Below, piece by piece: positions 36,857-48,262 of a stretch of DNA of 64,000 nucleotides (positions are counted from its first letter, which is position 1; every line of letters begins with the position of its first letter). A program made the position numbers and the translations under genes. Origin of the DNA: Perilla frutescens (taxonomy: Eukaryota; Streptophyta; Magnoliopsida; Lamiales; Lamiaceae). The notes below the pieces were generated by a model, which saw only the letters and a list, made by a program, of their open reading frames with translations, was not told the origin of the DNA and made no database searches. The DNA lies in assembly GCA_026008535.1 (NCBI GenBank), contig BRKX01000014.1, forward strand, positions 19,738,694 through 19,802,693, given 5' to 3'.

Positions 36857-37754
36857 TGGCGAACGCCCTGTCATCATTTGGTTTCATTAATGGAAATGAG
36901 ATCCAACTTTTTTATGAAATTTTTGAAATTCTTGTGATTTAAATGCAATAACATTATAAGGCGATGAGAGGTTGGGGTGAAATGAGGCGATGGCGGCCAG
37001 AGATTGAGAGAGGTGGGGTGAGGGCCTGGACGGGGGGAGATGGTTGGGGAAGAAGGCAAGATATTTTTTTTAATTTTTTTTGTTTGTTTATTTTTTCAAT
37101 TATTTTTAATTTTGAATTAGTATGGGCATTTAAGTAATTTTATAAATAATTTCTTTTAAGTTATTTCAATTAGTGGTGTATAATGAAAAAATTATGGGGT
37201 ATTTAGAAACATCCTTATATTAGAGTATTAGATTTAATACACAATTTTTTTTATTAAAAATTATGAAAATTGTCATTTTAGGATCTGAAAGATGGGTAAT
37301 CTATCGATCCAAGATCTGAAAGATGAAAACTATTAATCAAGGACTGAAAATATGAAAATTATCAATCCAGAACCTCAAAAATCACGATTTTTTTTTATTT
37401 TTAATTAATTTTAACAATTTCTGTATTAGATTTAATAGATTATTAATAAAGGAATTCTCATTGAAAATTAATATAAAATTAATTAAAAAGTAAAAATTAA
37501 AATTAAAATTCGTGATTTTTGAGGTTTTGGATTGAGAGTTTTCATCTTTCGAGTCCTGGATTAAGAATATTCACCTTTCAGGTCCTAAATTGATAGATTG
37601 CACATCTTTCAGATCCTAGATCGAAAATTCTCCTAAAAAGTAAAACTAAACTAATATTATTACATGTATATGTAATTTTTAGTGCTCCTATAATTCGAAA
37701 GATCCTATACAGCGCACCTCAAGCATGCCCTCAGGGCCATCCCCTGCACGTAGG

Positions 37755-37824
37755 TAGGTAATAGCAAGCAAATACTTTTACTCGTTGCCTATCAATTTAA
37801 TTCAGGACAGAGGTATCTTTGGAA

Positions 37825-37916
<92 letters not shown>

Positions 37917-38907
37917 CTGATTTAATTAGACACATTAAATACAATCAATGTCGAGAATTAATTTGATAATATCCTATCCAATCAATGCGAAAGCAAAGAT
38001 CATGATGAGTTGATGACTGTAAATTGACAGCCCATCTTCTTGAAAATAAACTATTGCAGTTGCAGCTTCAAATCACAACATTATTAGTAGAGAATTCCCA
38101 ATGTTTAACTTAATGCATTCTCTATTTCTCTCCCTCAAAATAAAAAAATAAAAAAATAATCAATGCATTATGAATGATCAATACACAAGTACATAAATTA
38201 AAAATGAATTTCCTTATAAGAAGAATCTGAAATTATTTTTTACTTTAATTAATTAATTAATTAATCTCAAAATAGATACGGTAAATGAAGTCTTTTTTAG
38301 GCAAAAGATGTATTTTGATTCTTTTATTTTTTTTTGTTATTTTTATATTAATTTTAAATAAAAACTTTTTGACAAATTTATCTGTTAAATTTGATTAAAA
38401 AATTGGACTAATATTTAATCTAGATTAATATGCATATATAAATATATAAACTATAATTATACTAATCAACAAGTCATATTTATGATATATTATCAAATAA
38501 TGAATTTAATTTTTGTATTTTACTTATATAAGATTTTAACTGAGATATAATTACAATTGATATATCAAAGATAGTGCGTCAGTGCGCGTTGTACAACGAT
38601 AACTGTACAACGATAACTATGATAGAATTGTACTAAAAAAACTCTGATAGAACTTGAAGTTGAATATGCAGATTTTATTTTACACACTACTAATGATGCT
38701 GATAAGATATATAATGAATCAATTTATAAAGTGAGAGATATAACATTAATTTAATGGAGAGCGAGAGATCGTTAAATTTTAAGTTATTTTTAAGTAAAAA
38801 AACTTAATAAGAATAAGTTAGTTATTTAACATATATTTTTTTATTTATATTACAATTTTGCTACTATTTATCTGGATCATTTAGCATTTCCCACTATTTA
38901 TTTTGTA
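37755..38907. other. Intergenic with a long (TAA)n array
   Basis: (TAA)n occupies about 37826-37914. The rest is AT-rich with no gene. A short direct repeat GTACAACGATAACT lies at about 38590-38617. Confidence 0.6.
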
Positions 38908-39130
38908 GGGATAAGGGTCAAATTGGCCACTGAACTTATTTGGGGGCTCAATTGACCACTATAACTTTTTTGGGCTCAATTGGGCCACCACGTGAAGGAG
39001 CCCTAACGGGCTCCGTTAAGTGCACCGAAACTGACGTCGTTTTGCTTATTTTTTTACCCGACCCAACTCTAACCCCTAACCCTACCCACTCGTCCAAACT
39101 CAGGCCAGGGAGATCGAGAATCCAGTCAGG
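38908..39130. mobile_element. Mutator-like terminal fragment (suspected)
   Basis: GGGATAAGGGTCAAATTGGC followed by repeated GGGCTCAATTG/CCAC phrases resembles the terminal regions of plant Mutator-like elements. No opposite terminus was found, and the sequence runs directly into a Copia fragment. The CTAACCCCTAACCC stretch is too short to be telomeric. Confidence 0.4.
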
Positions 39131-39835
39131 GGCTTGCATTAATCATCTCTTTAAGAGTTCGATTCTTGCGTTCAGCAACACCATTAGACTGTGGTGAATA
39201 TGGAGCCGTAGTTTGATGAATTATACCCGCCTCTGCGCATAACTCCTCAACGGGGCAACATATTCTCCACCTCTATCACTTCAAATTGCTTTAATTCTAC
39301 AGCTTAGTTAATTTTCGGCTTCATTTTTTAAGTTCTTAAAAGCTTCAATCGCCTCATCTTTACTTCTTAAAAGATAAAGATAACAGTACTTTGTGCAATC
39401 GTCAATAAAAGTAATAAAATACTTTTTACCACCTCTAGTTTGCACAAACTTTAAGTCACACACGTCTGTGTGAATTAGCTCTAGAGGTTTAGTGCTCCGT
39501 TCAACCGATTGAAATGGTAACTTAGCCAATTTAGCTTCGACACAAACTTCACATTTATTTTGTGTATTAAATTGGTTCACTTTTAGCAAATCTAAATTTA
39601 ATAAACGTTTTATAGCATTTAGATTAACATGTCCTAATCTACAATGCCATAAATCCGAGCACTCAACAAGCAAGTAAACAGAAGAATCAACTTTATTAGC
39701 ATTTTCTTTTGCAACACGGCACATAGCCATTACATTCATTTTAAAAAGCCCATTGGCGAGATAGCCCCGACCAAGAAACTTTCCGTACTTGCTCAAAATA
39801 AACTTTTCAGACTCAAACACTAGTCTAAAACCATG
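39131..39835 (-). pseudogene. Ty1/Copia integrase fragment
   Basis: Read on the minus strand, 39308-39820 encodes a GAG-pre-integrase domain (LWHCRLGHVN, then CEVCVEAK) and the start of an integrase core (HTDVCDLK, TFIDDCTKY). Integrase continues toward 39131 with SDRGGEYV and SNGVAERKNRTLKEMI, but across a stop and a frame change. No gag, RT or LTRs are attached. It is a dead fragment of a lineage different from the element at 31430. Confidence 0.85.
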
Positions 39836-40257
39836 ATTGACTTGGAAAAAAAATTATAACTGAAAAGTATCAATCATTACACTAAAATGTCTTACGTATA
39901 GCTTTAAAAATATCTCCATACTAATTTGATTTTATGAGTTTATTACATCTCAATCATAGTTCAATACATCTAGATTAGGGTCTAGTATTATTAATTATGA
40001 TTTATTAATTTCAAGTAGAGTTTATATTTAATTTTAAAAAATTAATTATCGAACATAGTGTATGAGTCGGCGAATAAAAAAAATTCACTTTAATTATATG
40101 ATTCACCAATTTTTTTATAGTATATTTTTATTTCGAAAAAAGTATTTGTCGAGCGGGCTGAACGAGCGCACACACGTTAATGGTTTAAAATATATGGAAG
40201 TCCGGTAGAAAGTTGTGCAATAACTTGGATTAATCAAATTCGTAATTGAAAAATGAA
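39836..40257. other. Intergenic, AT-rich
   Basis: No gene or repeat recognised. Confidence 0.5.
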
Positions 40258-40259
40258 TA

Positions 40260-40521
40260 CTCCCTCCGTCCCATAATTATAGTCCATTATTCCTTTTTGG
40301 GATGTCCCAAAATTATAGTCCTATTATAAATTGGGATTGTATTTAAATATTCTTTTACAAATATAACCCTATTTAATATAGTATGAATGCAATTAATATA
40401 GTAAAAAATAAGGGCAATATAGGATAATTATTGTAAATTGTATATTTCTAATACATATTAAATGTGATTTCTTAATCTGTGTGAAAAGAGGAAGTGGACT
40501 ATAATTATGGGACGGAGGGAG
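40260..40521. mobile_element. Stowaway-like MITE, 262 bp (copy 2, inverted)
   Basis: Same family as 17461-17722, in reverse orientation and identical in length, with only a few substitutions by eye. Begins CTCCCTCCGTCCCATAATTA; TA flanks at 40258-40259 and 40522-40523. Non-coding. Confidence 0.92.
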
Positions 40522-40523
40522 TA

Positions 40524-41715
40524 TAAAATAGTGGCTGTTAGCATAACTTATTGTGCCGGGCCGAGTGGGTTATCTAGAAATATTTATTGCAACGTTTTCA
40601 AATAATAAATAAAAAAGGCCCAATTTCCCAATTTTGTTGATCGATTGGGTTTCTCTATAGTTGCATCTTTTTATAATTGACGATTCTCCACTCTCCTCAC
40701 TCTCCTCTATCTATCTATTACTATTGTTAATTCAATTCATTTCAATTGTAGAGTCTCTCTAACCCTATTGTAAAAAAAATATATCTACAATCATCAATTC
40801 TACATTTCACTCTATAATAAAATATTATATTTTTATATTTTCAAATATTGATTTTTTTATCAAATTATTTTGTATCATATATATATATATATTCAAATAT
40901 ATTTACATTTAGTATTTAATAATATTTAATTTTAATTTAAATTAATTTATATATAAATTATTTTAGAGAGCTATAATTAAATTTAAATTAATTTGAATCG
41001 CCACATGTTATTTAATAATAATTGAATCACTATTGGTCATTGTGATTTTATTTATGCATCATTTAATCATAATCTTATATAAAAATTAAGTGAATTGAGT
41101 CACCACTGTTCATTCATATTTATTTTATAATCCTATTTGAAAATCACAATTTTATTTTGATGTAAGGTATTTTATGTTAATTTTAAGTGTTATTATGATG
41201 TAATGTATTTTATGCATTTTGAGTTATTGAATTTTTTTTATAATTGCATTATGATTTTTTTTATTATATTAAGTTAGAGTAAACATAATAGTAAACCTAA
41301 AAATAACAAAATTTTGTTTTTAAGATGTTAATAAAAACAAAAGGAAAATTAGTGCAATGAAACAAAAGAGAAAAAAAATAAAGTTAAAAAGAAAAATAAA
41401 AGGAAAAAAGAAAAAGAAAAAGAAAAGTAAGAGAAATAACTGGTAAAGAGGTATTGTACAATTGAGGGAAATGCGGCGTTGTATTGGAGATGCATTTTTG
41501 CAGATTTGGAATAGAGGCTTCTTGGAGATGCTCTTGTGATTCATCGCTTCAGTTTTCATTTTCTCCTATAAAAAAATGCCATTTACAATATTCATCTTCG
41601 TTTCTTAACATGACCTTAACTTGGGACTTCTGAGTTGTGAATAATATCTTGATTTTTACCATAACAAGAACAAAACTCATTTAATAACATGAGTCAATCT
41701 AAAATTAAAATTATT
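40524..41715. other. Intergenic, AT-rich
   Basis: No gene. A purine-rich (A/G) tract at about 41340-41430 produces a meaningless Phe/Leu-rich frame on the minus strand. Confidence 0.5.
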
Positions 41716-41719
41716 AATA

Positions 41720-42660
41720 AACGGAGAGGTCTCTGTGAGACCGTCTAACGGATCACAATCCGTTAGACATATATTATTTGACCAAATAAGATAGTCCCCT
41801 CATTTTCCTTTTTCTTTTTAGGTGGTCTCCTTTTCTTTTTTATTTTCTTTTCAGTCTATTCCTATTTTTAATTTCTTTTTTTTTTACAAATATATATTCA
41901 ATTTTTTTAAATTGATTTTTTTTTGGCGTCTCGCATAGTGCACTCGCCCGACACTAAGGCATGGGCTCGTGCACTACACTTACTAATTAATTTATTTGAA
42001 ATAAATATATATTTCCTAAAATGTAATTAGTGAACTCTGAAATTATATAGAATTAATTTAACTTTTTTTATCTGGTGTCTTGCGCAGTGCATTCGTCTGC
42101 CGCTAATATGTGGGCTCGTGCACTATGCTCGATAATTAATTTTTTCAACATAAATATACACCTAAAATGGAATTAATGAACCCTAAAATTAAATTGAATT
42201 AATTTAAAAAATTTATCCGGTATCTCGCACAATGCACTCGTCCACGCTGATATGTGGACTCATTCACTGCGCTCAATAATTATTTTTTTTGAAATAAGTA
42301 TACACCCTAAAATTGAATTAGTGAACTATAAAATTAAATTGAGTTAATTTTTTTAAATTAATTTATTTTTCTATCCGACGTCTTTTGCAATGAATTCGTC
42401 TGACGCTAACACGTGAGCTTGTGCACTATGCTAAATGCAAAATAAATAATTTTAAAAAATTAAAAAAAAAAGAACAAAAAAGCCAAAAAAATAAAGTTTC
42501 CCAAGCGCATAAGGTTCACGCGCTCACGTGGACCTCATGCGTGTGGCAATTTTTAGGCTACTTGGATTGTTTTTGGGCTGGTTTGAATCAAATGTCAATT
42601 TGACTCATCTAATGAATTATGATTCGTCCAACACATGTTTTTGTCTTAAAAAACATATTG
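41720..42660. mobile_element. Inverted-repeat element with about four 150-bp tandem repeats
   Basis: The left end contains the hairpins GGTCTCTGTGAGACC and CTAACGGATCACAATCCGTTAG. A diverged inverted version (ATTCATTAGATGAGTCAAATT type) lies near 42590-42650, so the two ends look like diverged terminal repeats of about 60 bp. Between them are tandem repeats. No target duplication or coding region was found. It may be a foldback-type element. Confidence 0.45.
41920..42440. repeat. About 150-bp tandem repeats, four units
   Basis: The phrase GGTGTCTTGCGCAGTGCA and variants recurs near 41925, 42074, 42219 and 42377. Each is followed by CGTCTG-CGCTAA, TGTGGGCTCGTGCACT and an AATTAATTT-rich tail. 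Periods are about 149, 145 and 158 bp. Units are diverged but clearly homologous. Confidence 0.75.
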
Positions 42661-43600
42661 ACTATTTGGATATTGACTAGGCAGCCAACCTAGGTGCTAA
42701 TTGGAAAACTCTTAAGTGTTTGCCACACATCAATGCACGTATGAATATGTGAAACAAAATCTAAAAAATAAAGAGAGAAATGAAGTGAAGTTGGAACTCT
42801 TGACTCTTGTTCTACATGTTTATACTTGTATGGATGTATGTAATGTGTCTACACATGGAATAGAATTTTACTAATAGGATGAAATTATGGATGAATCAGG
42901 ATTCTAAAGGTTCACTGAAGCACGTCTAGTATTACATCTCATGCACAATGTGAAGTTTTATTAGTTACTTACATTCTGTAAGAGATGATTTTTATCATTT
43001 TAAAAATGACATATTGCAATTTGGCACCTGCATTTTGGACTATTTCAAAAATTCCTTAATGAAAATACTTGACAAAACACTACCTATTTATTTTATTTTT
43101 TGACGGCGTCAGCCCGTAGCCCGCACATCTAGCTCTCTAATTTTATGTAACAGAGTCTAACAAGACACTTATTGTAAAAAAAAAAAAAATGATTTAAATT
43201 CAATTGATTGATGTGGAAATATAGAAAATTCCAAGTAATTTCATTTAATGGAGCCAAAATTCAATTCTGGAATTCGGGGAGCCACCTAGGATTTCTGATA
43301 CTGTAAATTTTTTTGAAAGGGGAGGTGCTGCTTTATCAATATTTTCATTTGGTATATTTAAAAATAAAAATAAAAAAAATATAGGTTTAAAGCTTCGATG
43401 AAAAAAATGCGTTGATTACTTTGTGAATGTATTATTACAGTATATATTGTTTATCTATTATGTAGTTTGAAGTAGAAATGGGAGGTGAATTTGTACATAT
43501 CTGTTGGAAAATGATGAGTCAGCACCAGCACCCTAAAATCTCTACCCATATCTTTAATCATTTTCTATTCTAAAATCCATTTTCTTAATTATAGTATTTT
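42661..43600. other. Intergenic / upstream of the kinase gene
   Basis: No gene seen. The 3' part is the likely promoter of the SnRK1-type gene, but I could not fix a TATA box with confidence. Confidence 0.45.
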
Positions 43601-44332
43601 ACTCTTACCTCTCTCTCTCTCTCTCTCTCAAATTCAATATCAGAACTGTGTTGCAGAAAGATATTTTCTTTGCATGTAATCGTACTGATTCATCAGGTAA
43701 TTTCCCCTTCAAGAATCGCGATTTTAGAGTTGATCAGCCACTCCAATTCTCTGAACCTGCTTTTCTATTTGTTTCTTTGTCATGTGATTTTGGAATTAGG
43801 AGTGTTTCAAATCTGGATTTGTTTGTAGATTGCGTTTTGGATATTGATTTTGTGATTTATTGTGGTTTAAATGTCTGATTAGTGATTACCAAGAGCAGAT
43901 TATGCATAGAGCATGTTTGACCAACTTTGAAGTGATTGTTAAAGTTCTATTTTACACACACACACACATATATTAGGTTACTCTAAGCTGGCGCAATCGC
44001 GCAAATTTCACACCCTTTTTCTTGTTTTATAAATTGTTGTCGTTCATAATATTTGCATAGTGACGTATTGGTTATAATGTTGAGTTTTTGATAGGGGACG
44101 AAAGTTTGAAAACATTAGTTTATTTGCAGACATATATTGCTCTATGACCTTTTAGTAGCGTCCAGTAACTTTTGTTGTTTACACAAGAAACGTCCTGCTC
44201 AATCTTGGAATGGTTTGTTTGTGCCGATGATTTTCGAGAACATATTTACATTAGGATTTCTGAGAAGTATTAGTTTCAGAGTGGGCATGCAGTTGTTTGA
44301 TAGACACTAAATTGTTATTCTTGTATAGAAAT
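43601..44332 (+). promoter_or_regulatory. 5' leader of the kinase gene with a leader intron
   Basis: A (CT)n tract at about 43610-43630 precedes a non-coding first exon ending at 43696 (CATCAG before GTAATT). An intron of about 630 bp ends with TTGTATAG at 44328, just upstream of the start codon at 44333. A leader intron is usual in SnRK1 alpha genes and often supports expression. Confidence 0.65.
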
Positions 44333-47300
44333 ATGGAGAGTGGAGGTGGGACTGCTGATTCACTTCGAAAGAACTACAGACTTGGAAAAACTCTCGGCCA
44401 TGGTTCCTTTGGAAAAGTTAAAATTGCCGAACATATTCGGACGGGGCTTAAAGTGGCCATTAAAATTCTTAATCGCCGGAGGATGGGGAGTCCTGACATG
44501 GAAGAAAAGGGTAAGAAGTTTTGCTTCATTAAGAAAAATAAAAGAATAATCTGTACCAAGTTTTTGGTAACTTCTATAGCAAGGCTTTCTGTTCGCATGG
44601 CAACAAAAGTACCCGTTCTAGTTTCTCTAACTTGGTGATATTTTGTTCGCATTTTGGCACTACCTTTTTCCATTTAAGATTAGAAAATGTGTTTTACAGC
44701 TTTCTAAGAGTCAATTGTGTTATGCAGTGAGAAGAGAAATAAAAATATGTCGGTTGTTTGTGCATCCACATGTGATCCGCCTCTATGAGGTTATAGAGAC
44801 ACCAACGGATATATATGTTATCATGGAGTACGTGACGCGAGGAGAGCTCTTTGATTATATTGTAGAAAGGGGCAGGTTACAAGAGGATGAAGCTAGACAT
44901 TTTTTTCAGCAGGTAGAGAATCCTTTGTGTGTTTTCTTTGTCTCGAATTGCTGTCTTCTATCCACGTTGCACAGATGGTATGGTAAATTTATTTCAGTCA
45001 GCATGATATGCTGACTTATGTTTGTGTTTTGGGGCAGATTATCGCGGGAGTGGAGTATTGCCATAGAAACATGGTTGTCCATCGTGATCTTAAGCCTGAG
45101 AACTTGCTTCTAGATTCAAAAGGCAATGTGAAGATAGCTGATTTTGGACTGAGCAACATTATGCGGGATGGACATTTTCTAAGAACAAGCTGTGGAAGCC
45201 CAAACTATGCTGCACCTGAGGTTGTACGATCAGCATGCTTTTAAATATACCTGTTACAATAGCGACTGCAATATTTGCCATGACACTGTTTGTTAAGGCT
45301 AAGTTCATTAAATGGAGCTGATTGCAGGTTGTTTCTGGAAAACTTTATGCTGGGCCTGAGGTAGATATTTGGAGCTGCGGTGTTATTTTGTATGCTCTTC
45401 TTTGTGGCGCTCTTCCTTTCGATGATGAAAACATTCCCAACCTCTTCAAGAAGATAAAGGTATATGTACTAAGTGCTTCCTGGAGCTTGTAATGCTTGAG
45501 ATAGATCACTATGTAAGTAACTTTTGATATACCTCAGAGTGGACTATACACTCTTCCAAGTCATTTGTCTTCTGGTGCTCGTGAGTTGATTCCAAGAATG
45601 CTGGTGGTGGACCCCATGAAGAGGATAACCACTCGTGAGATACGACAACATCCTTGGTTTAAAGCTTATCTTCCTCGCTATTTAGCTGTCACTCCACCCA
45701 ATGCAACAGAACATCTAAAACGGGTAACTGTTATCTAAAGCTTCCCAATTCAAGTCGATTGAACCTTATAAAACTGAGGAGATGAAAGTACTTCATCCTT
45801 TGTCTTAACTTTGACAATGCATTTAACTTTTCTGGGGAACTTTGATATGCACTATTCTGTGTAACATCTTGTTTGCCAAGTAAACCTGGAGCTACTTTTC
45901 TCATTATGCTTCCAGACATAAACCACAGATAACAATTGGTATAATCTCCCAGATCAATTTTCCAAATTTCCAAATTTCCAAATTCACGTGCACTGACAAT
46001 TCTGAATAAGTTTTATTATTCTTGCAGCTTGATGAGGAGATAATTCAAGAAGTTCTTAGGTTGGGGATTGACAGGAGCCAGCTGATTGATTCACTACAGA
46101 GCAGGCTACAAAATGATGTAAACAACCACATAAACTCCATGTCTACAGTATCTTACCCCTAACCTTATGATTGTTAATCTTATGACCTTATTATATTGCA
46201 GGCCACCGTAGCATACTATCTATTACTAGACAGGCGGTCCCCCAATTCGACTGGCTATCTTGGTGCTAACATCCAAGAATCTGTGGTATGAATTCCTTTT
46301 TCCCCCTTTCCCTTTTTTTTTTATACATATATGACACTTATTGCTCTCTGCAAACAAATGTCAAAGTTTGCATTATCATGGTGCCGTTTTGATGATTTTT
46401 CTATGTTAGACATGTTTTATCTAATAAGATAGATAAGTGAAAGCGTGAATGGTCAAAAAATCCCCCTTCTACACAAGATAGACTATTTTTTATTATTTCA
46501 AAGTACATGCCTATTTCATTCCTCCGTGCACTGTTTCCACTTTCTGCCGCTAGAAGTTTAATGTTTAATACAGATAGGTTTTCTTTCTGTTATTTACGTG
46601 TGTATGACGTCTTTGTATTTCTGAAGCTTCATACTTGGAAATTGGTTCATCTCACTTTCCAGGAAATTTTTTCTGCGGGACCTAATCCAGATCCTGATGT
46701 CCAAGCCTTTCCACTTATTGGGAGTTCGTCACCCCAGATCTCAAGAAAGAAGCAATGGCTTGTTGGACTTCAGGTTAAAACTGTTCAACTCAACTTTTTT
46801 TTCTCTTGGATTTTGAAAGGCTGTAGTACGTATGGAACCTGTATGCACCCAAAATTTCTTCAAATGTTCAGTAACAATAACTATTGCATCCATCTTGCTA
46901 ATATTGAGTAGCATATTTAATTTTAGTAGTGTATTTGGTTAAGTGCCATAGTTTCTCATGTTCACTACTTTACCAGTCTCCAGCACGTCCACGAGTGATA
47001 ATGACCCAGATTCTTGGAGCTTTGCAAGGATTAAACGTCAGGTGGAAAAAGATCGGGCACTATAACATGAAATGCCTGTTCACCCGTGGAATCCACAACC
47101 TAGACAGTTTGCCCACTAGTAATCACATAAACGCCAACCATTACATTAATGGTATAACTCCCAGCAGCGCAAGTGTACCGCAACCAAACTCTGTTGTGAA
47201 GTTTGAAATACAGGTTAGACTTAATACTGATATTTCTTGATGCTCTCCTGTTTAAATTGATATTATCAGGATGCTTCTCCCGATAGTAAAACGATTTTTA

Positions 47301-47493
47301 CGATTTGACCCTCACTATAATGTATATGATGTGATGATAGCTTTACAAAACCAGCGAAGTGGAGTATTTGCTTGATCTGCAGAGGCTTAATGGTCCTGTG
47401 TTCCTTTTCTTGGATTTCTGTGCCTATTTCATGACGCGGCTCGAGTTCCTTAGTATGTTCACTACTGAAAAAAAAATTGTAACGTCGATGTAA
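44333..47493 (+). CDS. SnRK1 catalytic alpha subunit-like kinase (KIN10/KIN11 type), 512 aa
   Basis: Energy-sensing Ser/Thr kinase of the SNF1/AMPK family. Coding exons: 44333-44510, 44728-44912, 45038-45220, 45328-45459, 45538-45723, 46028-46117, 46202-46285, 46663-46773, 46977-47213, 47341-47493; all phases agree. Kinase domain ~15-267: glycine loop GHGSFGKV, Lys44 in VAIK, HRD Asp138, DFG Asp156, T-loop Thr171 in LRTSCGSPNYAAPE. UBA-like region ~289-335 (LDEEIIQEVLRLGIDRSQL); KA1 domain to the C-terminus (KKIGHYNMK, then VKFEIQLYKT). It is more diverged from the family consensus than usual, especially ~345-385. The C-terminus continues about a dozen residues past the usual FLDLCAAF-type end (here FLDFCAYF), finishing KKIVTSM. 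It is probably a diverged paralogue. Confidence 0.93.
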
Positions 47494-47825
47494 ATGTTGT
47501 GATTGCACCCGTAGACTTTTAGGATTTATTTTGCATTTAAATTTGAGAATTTGCCTACCCTTGTATATAATATTGCATATATTAAAAGAGTTTGTAACGT
47601 CGATCTAAATACTGTGATCTGCATGGTACATGTAGGGTGCAGACCGACTTTTTGGATTTATTTTGCATTTAAATATGAGAACTACCTGTCCTTGTACATA
47701 TGGGATATATTTAAAAAGTTTGTAACGTCTATGTAAATACTGTTATATGCACATGTCAGACGTATAGGATTTGTTTTGCATTTATATATGAGAATTACCT
47801 ATCTATGCGTATATTGTTGCATATC
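47477..47825 (+). repeat. Tandem triplication spanning the kinase stop codon and 3' flank
   Basis: Three copies begin TTGTAACGTC at 47477, 47592 and 47720 (periods 115 and 128). Each continues to a shared GGATTTATTTTGCATTTA block and TGAGAA. Copy 1 contains the last codons and the TAA stop (47491-47493). Copies 2 and 3 are 3' flanking or untranslated sequence. Copies are diverged, so the event is not recent. Confidence 0.85.
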
Positions 47826-48262
47826 AATATCAGAAGCGCCTTGACATGATTCTCAGTGAATTTAAATTTGATTGAAATACGTTGTCACTATTGGCTAAGC
47901 ATCATCACGCCACAAAAATATATTAATTCATCAAAAAAAAAAAATTAGTAGGCTTTCCAAATTAATATTCGAACTGAATTAAAAACAAACCATTAAATAG
48001 GAGCAAGGAAAAGAACACGACAAAACCAAAAATGGAGTTGAACTTGTATTTACTTTACAGTATAAGAAGTTTGGTTATGAAAGGAGCAACATGATTATAT
48101 TTCCTTTCTGTATCTATTTCTTGTTTCCCGAATTTTCAAGGTATGGAAGATCCACTGCTATGTGGATCCACGAATAAATATGAATACCTGTAATTGTAAA
48201 TGAATAGAATATTAATAATTAAATTGTCAAATAATACATGTCACGTGATGTTGAAACTCTCT
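47826..48262. other. Convergent 3' flanks of the kinase and TPR-RING-LON genes
   Basis: The two genes point toward each other with about 770 bp between stop codons. No further gene was seen. AATAAA/AATAAT-type signals occur on both strands, for example about 48173-48216. Confidence 0.5.

Larger units (their letters stand above)
30948..37214. mobile_element. DNA element with 8-bp target duplication, split by the Copia insertion
   Basis: Left end TTGGTGTTTCTAAATACACC and inverted right end GGATGTTTCTAAATACCCC form TIRs that continue into CATCATACACCAC/CATTATACACCAC. The exact 8-bp duplication TTATATTA lies at 30940-30947 and 37215-37222. Without the Copia and its duplicated target the element is about 835 bp. 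The left body (31130-31400) is unusually GC-rich with GGTGGTGGTGG runs; minus-strand frames there are low-complexity and not called as genes. Confidence 0.75.
29845..37746. mobile_element. Non-autonomous hAT element containing two nested insertions
   Basis: Left end CAGGGTCGGCCCTGA and inverted right end CAGGGGATGGCCCTGAGG are hAT-like TIRs. The exact 8-bp duplication CACGTAGG lies at 29837-29844 and 37747-37754. After subtracting the nested element (30948-37214 with one target copy) the hAT is about 1.6 kb. No hAT transposase domain was recognised in the remaining 29845-30939 and 37223-37746, which are AT-rich and contain inverted stretches near 37290-37630. Confidence 0.85.

Noticed and set aside
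39068..39092. CTAACCCCTAACCC telomere-like stretch
   Set aside because: Only about two imperfect units; plant telomere repeats are CCCTAAA and much longer.
41320..41559. Phe/Leu-rich minus-strand frame resembling membrane segments
   Set aside because: It is produced by an A/G-only tract and is low-complexity.
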